Below, one piece after another: positions 44,105 through 54,200 of a stretch of DNA of 64,000 nt (position 1 is its first letter; each line of letters opens with the position of its first letter). The translations under genes were made by a program, and so were the position numbers. The notes under the pieces are model-generated. The model did no database searches. It was not told where the DNA came from and saw only the letters and a list, made by a program, of their open reading frames with translations. Origin of the DNA: Ornatilinea apprima (GTDB lineage Bacteria; Chloroflexota; Anaerolineae; Anaerolineales; Anaerolineaceae); contig NZ_LGCL01000021.1 in the NCBI RefSeq assembly GCF_001306115.1, positions 62,001 to 126,000 on the forward strand. Direction: 5' to 3'.

Positions 44105-46702
44105 ATGATTGCCTTCCTGAAATGGTATTTCTGGATAACAATGTTGGGGTTGCTGGGTCTGCCGGTGGTCGCCCGACTGTTTCCTTACTTGAAAGATAAA
44201 GGATACGCCTTTGCCCGCATTGCCGGCCTGCTGATGTGGAGTTTCGTCTACTGGCTGTTGGCGTCGTTAGGCGTATTGCAAAATGACGTGGGGGGGCAGT
44301 GGGTGGCGCTGCTTCTGCTGGCGGTGGCTGGGGTATGGAGCGCCCGCCAGATTGGCTGGAGTATGCTCTGGCATACGCTGCGCACGCAGTGGCGCACGGT
44401 TTTAGTGAGCGAAATGTTGTTTCTGCTGGCTTTCGCGGGTATGGCTGCCTTACGCGCCACGGACCCGGTGATCTCTGGCACAGAAAAGCCGATGGAGCTG
44501 GCTTTCATCAATGCCATTCTGCGCTCCGAAAAATTCCCACCGCATGACCCGTGGCTGTCGGGTTACTCCATTTCTTATTACTACTTTGGCTACGTCATGT
44601 CCGCGATGCTGACGCGCATCACGGCCACGGCTTCTGGCATCGGCTTCAACCTGTCCATCGCGTTGTGGTTTGCACTCACGGCGCAGGGTGCGTTTGGAAT
44701 TGTGTTTCACCTGCTGACTGCCCGCAGAGAAGAACGCGGCGAACCCAGGCGTGCCATTGCAACCGCGCTGCAAGCGCTACTGGCCCCGTTATTCGTTCTC
44801 GTGGTCAGCAACCTGGAAGGTTTTTTGGAAGTGCTGCACAGCGCGGGATGGTTTTGGAAACAAACCGAAAGCGGGGAATGGGTCTCTCCCTTTTGGACCT
44901 GGCTGAACATTCAGGAATTGGTGAATCCCCCGACCCCGCCCTTTACCGGTGTCCCCGAGCGGATAGGAGGAATCTGGTGGTGGCGGGCTTCGCGGGTATT
45001 GCAGGACTTTGATCTGGCGGGTAACAGCAAAGAGATTATCGATGAGTTCCCGTTTTTTACGTTTCTTTTGTCCGATTTGCACCCGCATTTACTTTCCATG
45101 CCGTTTGTGCTGCTTGGCGTCGCGGCAGCATTGAATCTGTATTACGGCCGCGAACAATATCTGCCGAAAGGGCAGAATATTTTCGCCTGGCTGCGCGATT
45201 TTGTGTCTGGCACCAACCAGCCGCTGCGCGAGACGTTTCTGGTCAAGCGGCTGTCACACCTGGAGTTCTGGTTTTCGGCGCTTATTTTAGGCTCTCTGGC
45301 GTTCTTGAACACCTGGGACTTCCCGATCTATGTGGGTATCTACAGCCTGGCGATTGGGTTGGTGTTGTATGAGCGGAACGGCTGGAACCGGGAGTTGATC
45401 TGGAAGTTTCTTGAGTCCGGTGTGGTGATGGGGATTACCGCCATTCTCTTTTACTTTCCGTTTTATGTGGGATTCTCTTCCCAAGCCGGTGGCTTCCTGC
45501 CCAGCCTGTCTTTCTACACGCGCGGGGTCTTCTTCTGGGTGATGTTCCTGCCCTTGTTGGTGCCCATTTTTATCTGGGCCTGGATGCATTGGCACTCCGG
45601 CGCGCGCCCGGGGGCGTTGAAGAACGGGTTAAAATTCAGCGGGTTTGTGGTTGGGGGACTGTGGTTGTTTTCGTTCTTGATCAGTTTTTTGATTTTAACC
45701 CTTACAGCGGCTGGCAGCCTGCTGGCGGGAGGAGAAGGCCGCGTGGCCGCATGGATGGGCGAATTGAGCGCGTTGGGCGGGCTGTTTGCTGGCCTGCATG
45801 GCAGCGCGGAGAGTGGTTATCTATTGCTTTCCTCTTTCGCGCGGCGGCTGGCCCAGCCGGGGACCTGGATTACATTGTTTGGTTTTCTGGCCCTGGTTTG
45901 GGGCGGGCTGTTCTGCCTTCGGGGAGAGCCGGGTGTGGAACTGCGTCCACAGCCGAAGAGCGCCGGGTTTGTGCTGCTGCTGGCCTTGATGGGGGCCGGA
46001 CTGACCCTGGTTCCAGAGTTTATTTATCTGCGCGACCAATTTGGCTGGCGCATGAACACGATTTTTAAGTTCTACTACCAGGCATGGATCGTATGGGGTC
46101 TGGCGGCAGCTTACGCGACAATCATAGCCAGCGAGGAGCTAAAGCGAGGTTGGCGGTTCGCCTTCCAGGTGCTCTCTGTGGTAGTGATCTTTATGGGTTT
46201 AAGCTATCCTTATTTTGGTGTCTATCAAAAGTTTCGAGGGCTTCCATCCCTATCGGCCCTAAACCTGGATGGGACGGCGTATATCGAAGAATACAACCCT
46301 GATGAAGCCGAAGCGATTGCTTGGCTGCGGCAGGCACCGGTGGGGGCGCTGGCTGAAGCGGTGGGCGGCAGCTATACCGGCTATGCGCGGATTGCCACAC
46401 ACACCGGGCAGCCCAATGTTTTGGGTTGGCCTGGCCATGAAAGCCAATGGCGGGGCGGCAGCGCAGAAATGGGCACGCGCCAGTCGGATATCATCACCTT
46501 ATATGAGACCAATTCGTGGGAAGCGGCGCGGGAGATTATTGACCGCTATGACATCCGCTATATTTATATTGGCGGCCTGGAATGGCAAACCTACCGGGTG
46601 AATGTGGACAAATTTCAAGGCAATCTGGCCAAAGTATTTGAAAATGAAACGGTTATGATTTTCGCGGTATCGGGGCCAGAGGCGGTGAGCAATGCGAAAT
46701 AA
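44105..46702 (+). CDS. DUF2298 (Chlor_Arch_YYY) membrane protein
   Basis: This is an 865-residue polytopic protein, homologous in plan to the C-terminal half of the gene upstream. Shared landmarks are GYSISYYYFGYVMSAMLTR, the LNTWDFPIY segment, MNTIFKFYYQAW and the final TGQPNVLGWPGHESQWRG module. There are about 14-16 helices. GGAGAGAT lies just before the ATG. The stop overlaps the next gene's start by 11 bases. The function is unassigned; together with its neighbours it probably forms part of one glycan-transfer system. Confidence 0.85.
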   Translation: MIAFLKWYFWITMLGLLGLPVVARLFPYLKDKGYAFARIAGLLMWSFVYWLLASLGVLQNDVGGQWVALLLLAVAGVWSARQIGWSMLWHTLRTQWRTVLVSEMLFLLAFAGMAALRATDPVISGTEKPMELAFINAILRSEKFPPHDPWLSGYSISYYYFGYVMSAMLTRITATASGIGFNLSIALWFALTAQGAFGIVFHLLTARREERGEPRRAIATALQALLAPLFVLVVSNLEGFLEVLHSAGWFWKQTESGEWVSPFWTWLNIQELVNPPTPPFTGVPERIGGIWWWRASRVLQDFDLAGNSKEIIDEFPFFTFLLSDLHPHLLSMPFVLLGVAAALNLYYGREQYLPKGQNIFAWLRDFVSGTNQPLRETFLVKRLSHLEFWFSALILGSLAFLNTWDFPIYVGIYSLAIGLVLYERNGWNRELIWKFLESGVVMGITAILFYFPFYVGFSSQAGGFLPSLSFYTRGVFFWVMFLPLLVPIFIWAWMHWHSGARPGALKNGLKFSGFVVGGLWLFSFLISFLILTLTAAGSLLAGGEGRVAAWMGELSALGGLFAGLHGSAESGYLLLSSFARRLAQPGTWITLFGFLALVWGGLFCLRGEPGVELRPQPKSAGFVLLLALMGAGLTLVPEFIYLRDQFGWRMNTIFKFYYQAWIVWGLAAAYATIIASEELKRGWRFAFQVLSVVVIFMGLSYPYFGVYQKFRGLPSLSALNLDGTAYIEEYNPDEAEAIAWLRQAPVGALAEAVGGSYTGYARIATHTGQPNVLGWPGHESQWRGGSAEMGTRQSDIITLYETNSWEAAREIIDRYDIRYIYIGGLEWQTYRVNVDKFQGNLAKVFENETVMIFAVSGPEAVSNAK

Positions 46703-48401
46703 CTTCAAGAAATCAATAACCACCGAGACGGTTTTTTATGGCGCGGCTTTTCTTCTGGCTTTAGCGCTGCGCCTGGTCGGGCTGGGTTTGAAACCGCTGG
46801 ATGATGCCGAAGCTGTTTGGGCGCTGCAGGCTTTTCGCCTTTCTCAGGGCGAAGGCGCGCTGATCGGCGCGGAACCCCTGCTGGTGGTGTGGAACGCGAT
46901 CCTGTTTTTCTTCACCGGCGCTTCTCCTTTCTGGGCGAGGCTGATTCCGGCCTTGTTTGGCAGCAGCCTGGTGTTGCTGGCGGCGGCGCTGAAGCAATCG
47001 GTTGGAAAAATACCGGCCTTGTTGGCGGCAATCTTTATTGCGGTGGACCCTGGGTTCATCGCGGGGGCGCGGCAGGTGGGGGGGTGGCCAATTGCATTGT
47101 TTGGCTGCGCGAGCGTGCTGTTTTTCTTGAGCCGCAGGCAATATTCCTGGGCGGGTTTGAGCCTGGCGCTGGCCATTTTAGGCGGGCAGAATGCGTGGCT
47201 GGTGGGGATGATGGTTGGGATCACCTTCCTCTGGGGAAAAGTGTTTGCTGGGAATGAGGATGTTGAATCAACGGCGGAGATTCAACCGGTGAGGCTGCTG
47301 GCCTGGCTGGGGGGAGCGCTGATATTGCTGGGAAGCGGATTTTTCTTTTTTCCTCAAGGCATCAGCGCGATTGGATCGACTATTGCCGGGTTTTTCTCCA
47401 GTTGGATGGAACCGGCTTCGGTGTCGGTTTCACAACTGATGGCCGGTGTGTACTCTGGCGCGCCGGTCTGGCTGGTTTTTGGGTTGTGGGAGATGATTCG
47501 CGGGCTGCGAAAGCGTGATGCTTTTACCTCACTCTGCGCGCGTTTTCTTTTTATCAGTTTGCTGGTTCTATTGATTTACCCCGGGAGGGCTACTCTGCAT
47601 GCCAGCCTGATCACACTGCCGCTCTTGATCTTGTCTGCGCGCTGGTTCGCGGCGTTTTTATCCAAACAGGAGGAATCAGCGGCGGTGATGGGCGGGCTGA
47701 GTCTGCTAAACCTGGCATTGATCTTGTTTGTGTTTTATAACCTGTGGAAAATTTTAATCGGCCAGCCCGGGTTTGGTGAAAACGCTTACCTGATGCGGTG
47801 GCTCAGCGCGGCCGGGGGTCTGGCGTTAATCTTATTGATTGCGCTGCTGATTGCCTGGGGCTGGTCTGAAACGCTGGCGCCCAAGGCAGCGCTGGGCGGA
47901 TTGTTGTTAGGCCTGATTCTCCTTCAAGTTTCCGCGGCGTGGAGCGCAACAGGACTGGACCGCAGGCCGCAGGCAGAAATCTGGTGGTCAGACGCGTGGA
48001 TTCAGGACGCACAGCTTGTCGGGCAGACGATACGTGACCTCTCGCTGTGGAACACCGGTGAGGCAAACAAGTTGGAGGTGGTTGTGATTGACCTTCAATC
48101 CCCGGCGTTGGAGTGGCTGCTGCGTGACCAGGAATATCGTGTAGTAGAAAAGTTGGCAGCAGCAGAACAGCCAGATATTGTGATCACCCGCGATCAGGAC
48201 TCTTTAGGATTGGCTGCGGCTTATACCGGTCAGGATTTTGTGTGGGAAAACCAGCCAGCCTGGCGTTTGATGATGCCGCTGGAATGGCTGGAGTGGATGG
48301 TTTCCCGCGATGCGCCGCAAGAGAAGATACCGCTGGTTTTGTGGGCGCGCAGCGATCTGCTGCCGGGAAATGATGGCGATACTGCCCATGCTGCGCCATA
48401 A
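46692..48401 (+). CDS. Polytopic membrane protein, divergent PMT/TIGR03663-like
   Basis: This is a 569-residue protein with about 11 helices and a C-terminal extracytoplasmic part of about 130 residues. The first loop reads LRLVGLGLKPLDDAEAVWALQAFRL (residues about 26-50). It lines up with the acidic loop of PMT/TIGR03663-type proteins, which normally have a DE pair and an HGP triplet. Here the sequence has DDAEA and no HGP, so the enzyme may be altered or inactive. TIGR03663 proteins tend to occur beside YYY proteins, as here. It overlaps the preceding gene by 11 bases. AGGCGG lies before the ATG. Confidence 0.7.
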   Translation: MRNNFKKSITTETVFYGAAFLLALALRLVGLGLKPLDDAEAVWALQAFRLSQGEGALIGAEPLLVVWNAILFFFTGASPFWARLIPALFGSSLVLLAAALKQSVGKIPALLAAIFIAVDPGFIAGARQVGGWPIALFGCASVLFFLSRRQYSWAGLSLALAILGGQNAWLVGMMVGITFLWGKVFAGNEDVESTAEIQPVRLLAWLGGALILLGSGFFFFPQGISAIGSTIAGFFSSWMEPASVSVSQLMAGVYSGAPVWLVFGLWEMIRGLRKRDAFTSLCARFLFISLLVLLIYPGRATLHASLITLPLLILSARWFAAFLSKQEESAAVMGGLSLLNLALILFVFYNLWKILIGQPGFGENAYLMRWLSAAGGLALILLIALLIAWGWSETLAPKAALGGLLLGLILLQVSAAWSATGLDRRPQAEIWWSDAWIQDAQLVGQTIRDLSLWNTGEANKLEVVVIDLQSPALEWLLRDQEYRVVEKLAAAEQPDIVITRDQDSLGLAAAYTGQDFVWENQPAWRLMMPLEWLEWMVSRDAPQEKIPLVLWARSDLLPGNDGDTAHAAP

Positions 48402-48425
48402 GATATCGATCAGGTAATTCCATTT

Positions 48426-49118
48426 ATGGGTGATCAGGCTGCTTATCGGGTAAAGGTTGTGAATCAAATTGGCCGGTGGCTGCTCAGGCCGCTTGGCCGG
48501 TTGCTGTATCGAATCCTGGCGAAGCCCGAAATTGATGGGCTGGAAAATGTGCCTAAAGAGGGATCGTATCTGATCGCGATTAATCATGTGTCCATTTTTG
48601 AGCCGCCGTTTGTGATTCCATTTTGGCCGGTGCCGCCAGAGCCTCTAGGCGCTGCGGAGGTTTGGCGGGAACCCGATAAAGCCTTGCTGGCCAAGTTCTA
48701 CGGCGGAATTCCGATTGACCGTGATGCCTATGACCGCCAGGCATTAGATCGGGTGGTGGCGGCAATTCGGGGTGGCGCAAGAGTATTGATCGCGCCGGAG
48801 GGACGACTTTCTCGCATTCCCGGTCTAAGGCGCGCCAAACTGGGCATTGCTTACCTGGCAGAGCGGACGAACGCGGCCATAGTACCGGTGGGTGTATCGG
48901 GAGCAACGCAAAACTTTCTGACGCGCGCTTTGCAAGGTCAGAAACCGGTAATCCGTATGAAGATTGGTAGGCCATTTACTTTGCCCCCTATCAGCGCTCT
49001 GGAGGGCAGCCGCAAAGAAGCTTACCAGCAAAATGCCGACCGGGTAATGGCACGAATTGCCGCGCTGCTTCCCAGCGAATACAAGGGATATTATGCGGAT
49101 TTTCCCGCTGATGACTAA
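48426..49118 (+). CDS. plsC: 1-acyl-sn-glycerol-3-phosphate acyltransferase (PlsC-like)
   Basis: This family adds the second acyl chain to lysophosphatidic acid in phospholipid synthesis. The 230-residue protein has an N-terminal hydrophobic stretch, the catalytic motif NHVSIFE (H54, E59) and the substrate motif PEGRLSRIPGLRRAKLG, then VPVGVSGA. The canonical motif is H-x4-D, and here the acid is Glu. The second motif has EGRLSR in place of EGTRS. A related acyltransferase activity is therefore possible. It starts 24 bases after the membrane protein gene and is followed at 23 bases by cmk. Confidence 0.82.
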   Translation: MGDQAAYRVKVVNQIGRWLLRPLGRLLYRILAKPEIDGLENVPKEGSYLIAINHVSIFEPPFVIPFWPVPPEPLGAAEVWREPDKALLAKFYGGIPIDRDAYDRQALDRVVAAIRGGARVLIAPEGRLSRIPGLRRAKLGIAYLAERTNAAIVPVGVSGATQNFLTRALQGQKPVIRMKIGRPFTLPPISALEGSRKEAYQQNADRVMARIAALLPSEYKGYYADFPADD

Positions 49119-49141
49119 ACAGATGAAATGAGCACTTAGAT

Positions 49142-49816
49142 ATGAAATATCCAAAACACATAGCTATCGACGGGCCGGCGGCCTCTGGAAAATCAACCGT
49201 GGCCGAGATTGTGGCGCATCAAATCGGATATCTTTTCTTCGATACCGGAGTGATGTACCGCGCGGTTACTCTGGCATCTTTGCAACGATTAAATGGGGTG
49301 AATGACGAGAAAGCCGTGTCTGATTTGGCGGAAGCCATTGATATTGATGTTCGCCCCCCTTCTGTTCAAGACGAACGGAAATATGATGTTCTGGTGGACG
49401 GGGTGGATGTTACCTGGGATATTCGCAAACCAGAAGTGGACGCGAATGTGTCGCGGGTTTCGGCATACGCGGGCGTGCGGAAAGCGATGACTGCTCAGCA
49501 GCGAAAAATCGGCGAGCGCGGCCAGGTGGTGATGGTTGGCCGGGATATTGGTACGGTTGTGTTACCCGACGCGGAATTGAAGGTCTTTTTGGATGCCTCA
49601 GTGGAGGAAAGGGCGCGGCGAAGATATGATGAAGTACAACACCGCAACCAGCCGGAACCATATGAACAGATTTTGCAAGCGATGAAAAAACGTGATGAGA
49701 TTGACAGCACACGCGATCTCGCACCGCTGTGCCCGGCTGACGATGCGCATATTCTGAATACGGAAGGCATGACTATTCAGCAGGTTGTGGACGCTATCCT
49801 TGCGTTTTTGCGTTGA
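49142..49816 (+). CDS. cmk: Cytidylate kinase
   Basis: Cmk phosphorylates CMP and dCMP. The 224 residues show the P-loop IDGPAASGKSTVAEIVA, FFDTGVMYRAVTLA, the core VMVGRDIGTVVLPDAELKVFL (about residues 132-152) and the lid ARRRYDE. Length and order are standard. No strong ribosome site lies before the ATG, so coupling to plsC is likely. A plsC-cmk neighbourhood is common in bacteria. Confidence 0.96.
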   Translation: MKYPKHIAIDGPAASGKSTVAEIVAHQIGYLFFDTGVMYRAVTLASLQRLNGVNDEKAVSDLAEAIDIDVRPPSVQDERKYDVLVDGVDVTWDIRKPEVDANVSRVSAYAGVRKAMTAQQRKIGERGQVVMVGRDIGTVVLPDAELKVFLDASVEERARRRYDEVQHRNQPEPYEQILQAMKKRDEIDSTRDLAPLCPADDAHILNTEGMTIQQVVDAILAFLR

Positions 49817-49840
49817 TCAACATTCTAAAGAGGCAAAACC

Positions 49841-51169
49841 ATGTGTGATACCTTTGTCGCTGTTGGAAGTGCCACCAAAGATGGCTCGGTGATTTTGGGG
49901 AAAAACAGCGACCGGGAACCCAATGAAGCCCAGGTCTTGGAGATTCATCCGGCTGCTGATCACCCCACAGGCAGCCATGTTAAATGCACCTATGTGCAAA
50001 TTCCGCAAGTGGCGCATACCCACGCAGTTCTGCTGGCAAAGCCTTTTTGGATTTGGGGCGCGGAAATGGGCGCCAATGAACACGGTTTGGCCATCGGCAA
50101 CGAGGCAGTGTTCACAAAGATGCCGCTTGAGAAAAATGGCGGGTTGATTGGCATGGATTTTCTGCGGCTGGCATTGGAACGCTCAAAAACGGCGTACGAG
50201 GGGCTGCAGTGTATTATTAGTCTGCTTAAACAGTACGGCCAGGGCGGGAACTGCGGATTCACACACCCTTTTTATTATCATAATTCGTTTATTCTGGCTG
50301 ATGCTGAAAACGCATGGGTGCTGGAAACAGCCGGAAGCCAGTGGGCGGCCAAAAAAGTGGAAGGGGTGCGTTCCATTTCGAACCGGTTAAGCCTTGGAAA
50401 CGATTGGGATCTGGCGTCGGAAGATCTGGTAGAGACCGCCCTTGAGCGCGGCTGGTGCAAATCGAGGCGCGATTTTCACTTTGCGCGGTGCTATTCCGAT
50501 GTCTTGTACACCCGGCTGTCAGACTCTCAAAAGCGGCAGCAATCGGCCCAATGCCAGCTTGAGCAAATGAACGGAAGGCTGACGGTTGAATCGGCGATGA
50601 GGATCTTGAGAAGCCATGCCGTTGAAGCAGAGAAGTTCTCGCCGGACAGCGGGTTGTTGGGTGCGGATGTTTGCATGCATGCTGGTTTTGGACCGGTGCG
50701 CGGCAGCCAAACGGTGGGCTCGATGGTTTCTCACTTAAAAGAGCCTTTCACGCATTGGTTAACGGGCACCTCAGCGCCCTGCCTGTCTTTATTCAAACCG
50801 GTGTGGGTTGACAGCGGCCTCCCGAATGGATATGTGCCGCCCACGGGGATTTATAACGAAGAGAGCCTGTTCTGGAAGCATGAAAAGCTGCACCGCAAGG
50901 TAATCTTCCGCTACCGCGACCGTGCGGCGCGAATTCACAGCGACATTGACCGGATTCAAGCCAGTTGGCTGGCCGCCGCTGATGGACACGAGAAGGCTGA
51001 TCGCGCGCAACGGGGGGCGATTACAACCGCAGCTTTCGCGGAAGAGGAAACTGTGATGAACAGTTGGACAGAGACATTGGGGGTTGATGCTGGCCCCAAT
51101 AAAGTCTCCTTGCTCTACGGGTTGGCATGGAAACGTTTTAACCGTGAAGCCAACCTTCCACACCGTTAA
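49841..51169 (+). CDS. Peptidase C69 / secernin-type Ntn hydrolase
   Basis: This is a 442-residue protein of the C69 dipeptidase family. Cys2 follows the initiator Met and would be the N-terminal nucleophile. The early segments CDTFVAVGSATKDGSVILGKNSDREPNEAQ (residues 2-31), GANEHGLAIGNEAVF and ADAENAWVLETAGSQWAAKKV are typical of secernin-like members. The true substrate is unknown. AAGAGG lies 8 bases before the ATG. It has no signal peptide, so it is probably cytoplasmic. It is 24 bases from cmk and followed by the histidine kinase with its own promoter. Confidence 0.88.
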   Translation: MCDTFVAVGSATKDGSVILGKNSDREPNEAQVLEIHPAADHPTGSHVKCTYVQIPQVAHTHAVLLAKPFWIWGAEMGANEHGLAIGNEAVFTKMPLEKNGGLIGMDFLRLALERSKTAYEGLQCIISLLKQYGQGGNCGFTHPFYYHNSFILADAENAWVLETAGSQWAAKKVEGVRSISNRLSLGNDWDLASEDLVETALERGWCKSRRDFHFARCYSDVLYTRLSDSQKRQQSAQCQLEQMNGRLTVESAMRILRSHAVEAEKFSPDSGLLGADVCMHAGFGPVRGSQTVGSMVSHLKEPFTHWLTGTSAPCLSLFKPVWVDSGLPNGYVPPTGIYNEESLFWKHEKLHRKVIFRYRDRAARIHSDIDRIQASWLAAADGHEKADRAQRGAITTAAFAEEETVMNSWTETLGVDAGPNKVSLLYGLAWKRFNREANLPHR

Positions 51170-51205
51170 ATAGGGTGATTCCGGTATTCTATTGAGGAGC
51201 CTTGA

Positions 51206-51214
51206 TGCTATAAT
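51206..51214 (+). promoter_or_regulatory. Extended -10 promoter of the histidine kinase gene
   Basis: TGCTATAAT is an ideal extended -10 element, 16 bases before the ATG at 51231. No good -35 is needed for this class. The leader would be about 10 bases and lacks a ribosome site. Confidence 0.6.
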
Positions 51215-51230
51215 CTTTTTTAGATAACCT

Positions 51231-54200
51231 ATGGAAATTGTCATTACTTTGCTTGGCCAGAAAACCTATTTTGAATTGCCTTATCAGCTTGTTGGCTGGG
51301 TGGGGTGGTTTTTGCTTTTGGCCGGGTTGACTTACGGGCTGGTGAAAACCTGGCAAAACCGGACTGAAACGGCGCAACCGAAAGTTGGGTTGATCATTCT
51401 GTTGATGGTTTTGGTTCCGCTTTGTTCGCTCTTTCTGGGAATCCGATTACCTGATGACCAAACGCTTCCAATTCCAATCACGCCGGTTGAATACTTCTCT
51501 CCGGCGTTAATGTTTTTCGCGGCGGTGCCATGGGTGTTGGCTGCCGGCCTGGTTGGCCCGATCGCGGGCACTCTGGTGGGGTTTGCCAGCGGGCTGGTGA
51601 TGATGGTTTGGGAAACGCACAGCCTCTTTACCCCTCTGGAAACAGCCGCGCTGGCTTTTTTCTTCAGCCTGGTCATTCGACAACGGTTCCGCACTTCCTT
51701 CTATCGCCTGATGCGACATCCGGTATTGGGCGCGGCTTTAGTCAGCGTCGCGGCTGTTCCGTTTTTCTTACTTACCTCGTTTCTGGGCAGCAAGGGTGGG
51801 CTGGCATTAAGAATCGATTTCGCGGTAACTCATGTGTGGCCATTATTGATCTCGCAGGGGGGGCAGTTGTTGATTGCCAGCCTGATAGGGGAGGCCTTTC
51901 ACCTGGCTCGTCTGAAAGGATGGGGCGGCCGGGGACCTTTCGTTCCTTCACCGGAGGAGACCAACTTACATTCGCGCTTCTTCGCGCGTTCGCTGCCCGT
52001 GATTGTCATTCTTGTGGTGGCTCTGTTGGTGGGTGATTGGGTGGTGGCCGGGCTTACGGCGCGGCAGCTCATCAATGACCAGCTGGCCAATTCAGCCCGA
52101 ATTGCCGCAGAAAGCTTGCCTTACTTTCTCGAGTCTGGGCAAAATCTGATCACAAAACTTGCTGCCCCAGAATTGGCGGAACTGGAATCCGCGGATGTGC
52201 AAGTGACTTTTCAACAACGTTTGCAAGAGACGTTTTTCTTTACGCAGCTCTATTTGTTTGATGAGAACGGCGAGCCGGTTAGCGGCTATCCCATTAGCGA
52301 TTACGGACAGTTGAGAATCAGCATGGAAGAGAACGCGGGTCTTCGTCTGTCGCTGAGAGGTGTGCCGGTGCAGATCTATACGGTGGCGCCACTGGAAGGG
52401 CAGAAAACCGCGCAGGTGTCGTTTATCGCCCGTATTACGGATGAAAAGAACCAACCCATGGGTGTTCTGTTGGGGCGAACTGATTTTAATAACAATCCCT
52501 TTACCCTGCCTTCGCTCAAGGCGTTAACCGAGATAAATGAAACCGGCGGGGAAGGCATTATTCTGGATGAGAACAATCGAATTTTATACCACCCGCTTTC
52601 CAGCCTGGTTATGACCAGTTACCTGGGAAAGACGGCGGTTGAACCTCAGTCTTTTGATGATACATCTCCGACCGGGACCCGGCAATTGGTATATATACAG
52701 CCGCTGGTTGGGCAGCCGTGGACGGTGCTGGTGAAGGTTCCGGCAGAACAGGTCCAACGCCTGGCGCTTCAACTTTCCCTGCCGTTATTAGGAATTCTAT
52801 TTCTGCTATTGGCTGTGCTGTTGATAACCCTGCAGTTAGGGATTAATTCGGTGGCCAAATCACTTCAGAGCCTGGCAAATGAGACGACCCTGATTGCCCA
52901 AGGACAGTTGGATAAACCCCTGAAACTAGACAGCGAGGATGAGATTGGTCGCCTGCAGCGCTCATTTGAGAAAATGCGGGTCAGCTTGAGGGCGCGCCTA
53001 TTTGAGTTGAACCGGCTCTTGAAGGTAAGCCAGGAAGCCGGCTCCAGTCTGAAAATTGAGGACGCCATGCTGCCGGTATTGGAAGCGGCGGCGGTTTATG
53101 GCGCCTCTTCGGCGCGGGTGATTCTGGTAAAAGACACGGAAGATGAATCGCAGCACCAGGCATTATACACTCAAGGCATTGGCCGGTCGGCTGAAGATTT
53201 TGCCAGTTTGGACCGCCAGGTATTTGAGTTTATGCGCGAGCAATCATCACTTTCCATTCCCAATTCCAACCGCCTGCGCATATTGCGCTCGGTTGGGCAG
53301 CACATTCCAGGGGCGCTGGCTGCGGTGGCTTTGAAACATGAAAACCGCTATATTGGCGCGTTATGGATTGGCTACGAACAGCCAGAAAACATTACAGCGG
53401 AACAAATTCAATTCTTAAAAACCCTGGCCGGACAGGCCACTTTTGCTGCCATCAATGCCAGCCTTTACGCGAAAACCGACCTTGAAAGACGCCGGCTGGA
53501 GGCAGTGCTGGATTCAACCCCAGAGCCTGTGCTGATGTTTGATCGCAATTTATGCCTGGTTTTGAGTAATCCGGCGGCGATTAATGTCAAGGGCTTGTTG
53601 GCGGAAACCAACCCCGGCACGCCTTTATCCCAAGTGCTGCTTTCTACCACGCTGATCGACTTGATTCAAAACAGCGAAGCTGATAAATTCTTATCCCGAG
53701 AGATCGGCTTGGAGAATGGCCGGGTTTACCAAGCCAGTGTGTCGGGTGTAATCAATGACCAGCGACTGATGGGCAAGATTTGCATCCTTCAGGATATTAC
53801 CCATTTCAAAGAGCTGGACACACTCAAGACCGAACTTGTGGCGACCGTCAGCCATGATCTGCGTTCTCCGCTGACCTTAATGCGCGGTTACGCGACCATG
53901 CTGCAAATGGTGGGTGAGCTGAATGACCAGCAGAAATCTTATGTGGCGAAAATCAACTCCAGCGTTGAGGGTATGTCGAAACTGGTCAGTAATTTGTTGG
54001 ATTTGAGCCGTATTGAGGCAGGAATTAACCTGAAATTGTCGAAAGTTCCCGCTCAATTAATTATTGAAACGGTGATGGCGTCTCTTAAACCGCAGGCCGC
54101 CCAAAAGAAAATTGAATTTTCCAGTGAACACCCGGAAGGCGACCCCATTATGCTGGAAGTGGATTCGGATTTGCTGGTGCAGAGCTTATATAACCTGGTA

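Noticed and set aside
49142..49841. Toxin-antitoxin or defence module near the small genes at 48-51 kb
   Set aside because: All genes here match housekeeping or peptidase families. No toxin, nuclease or restriction motif is present.
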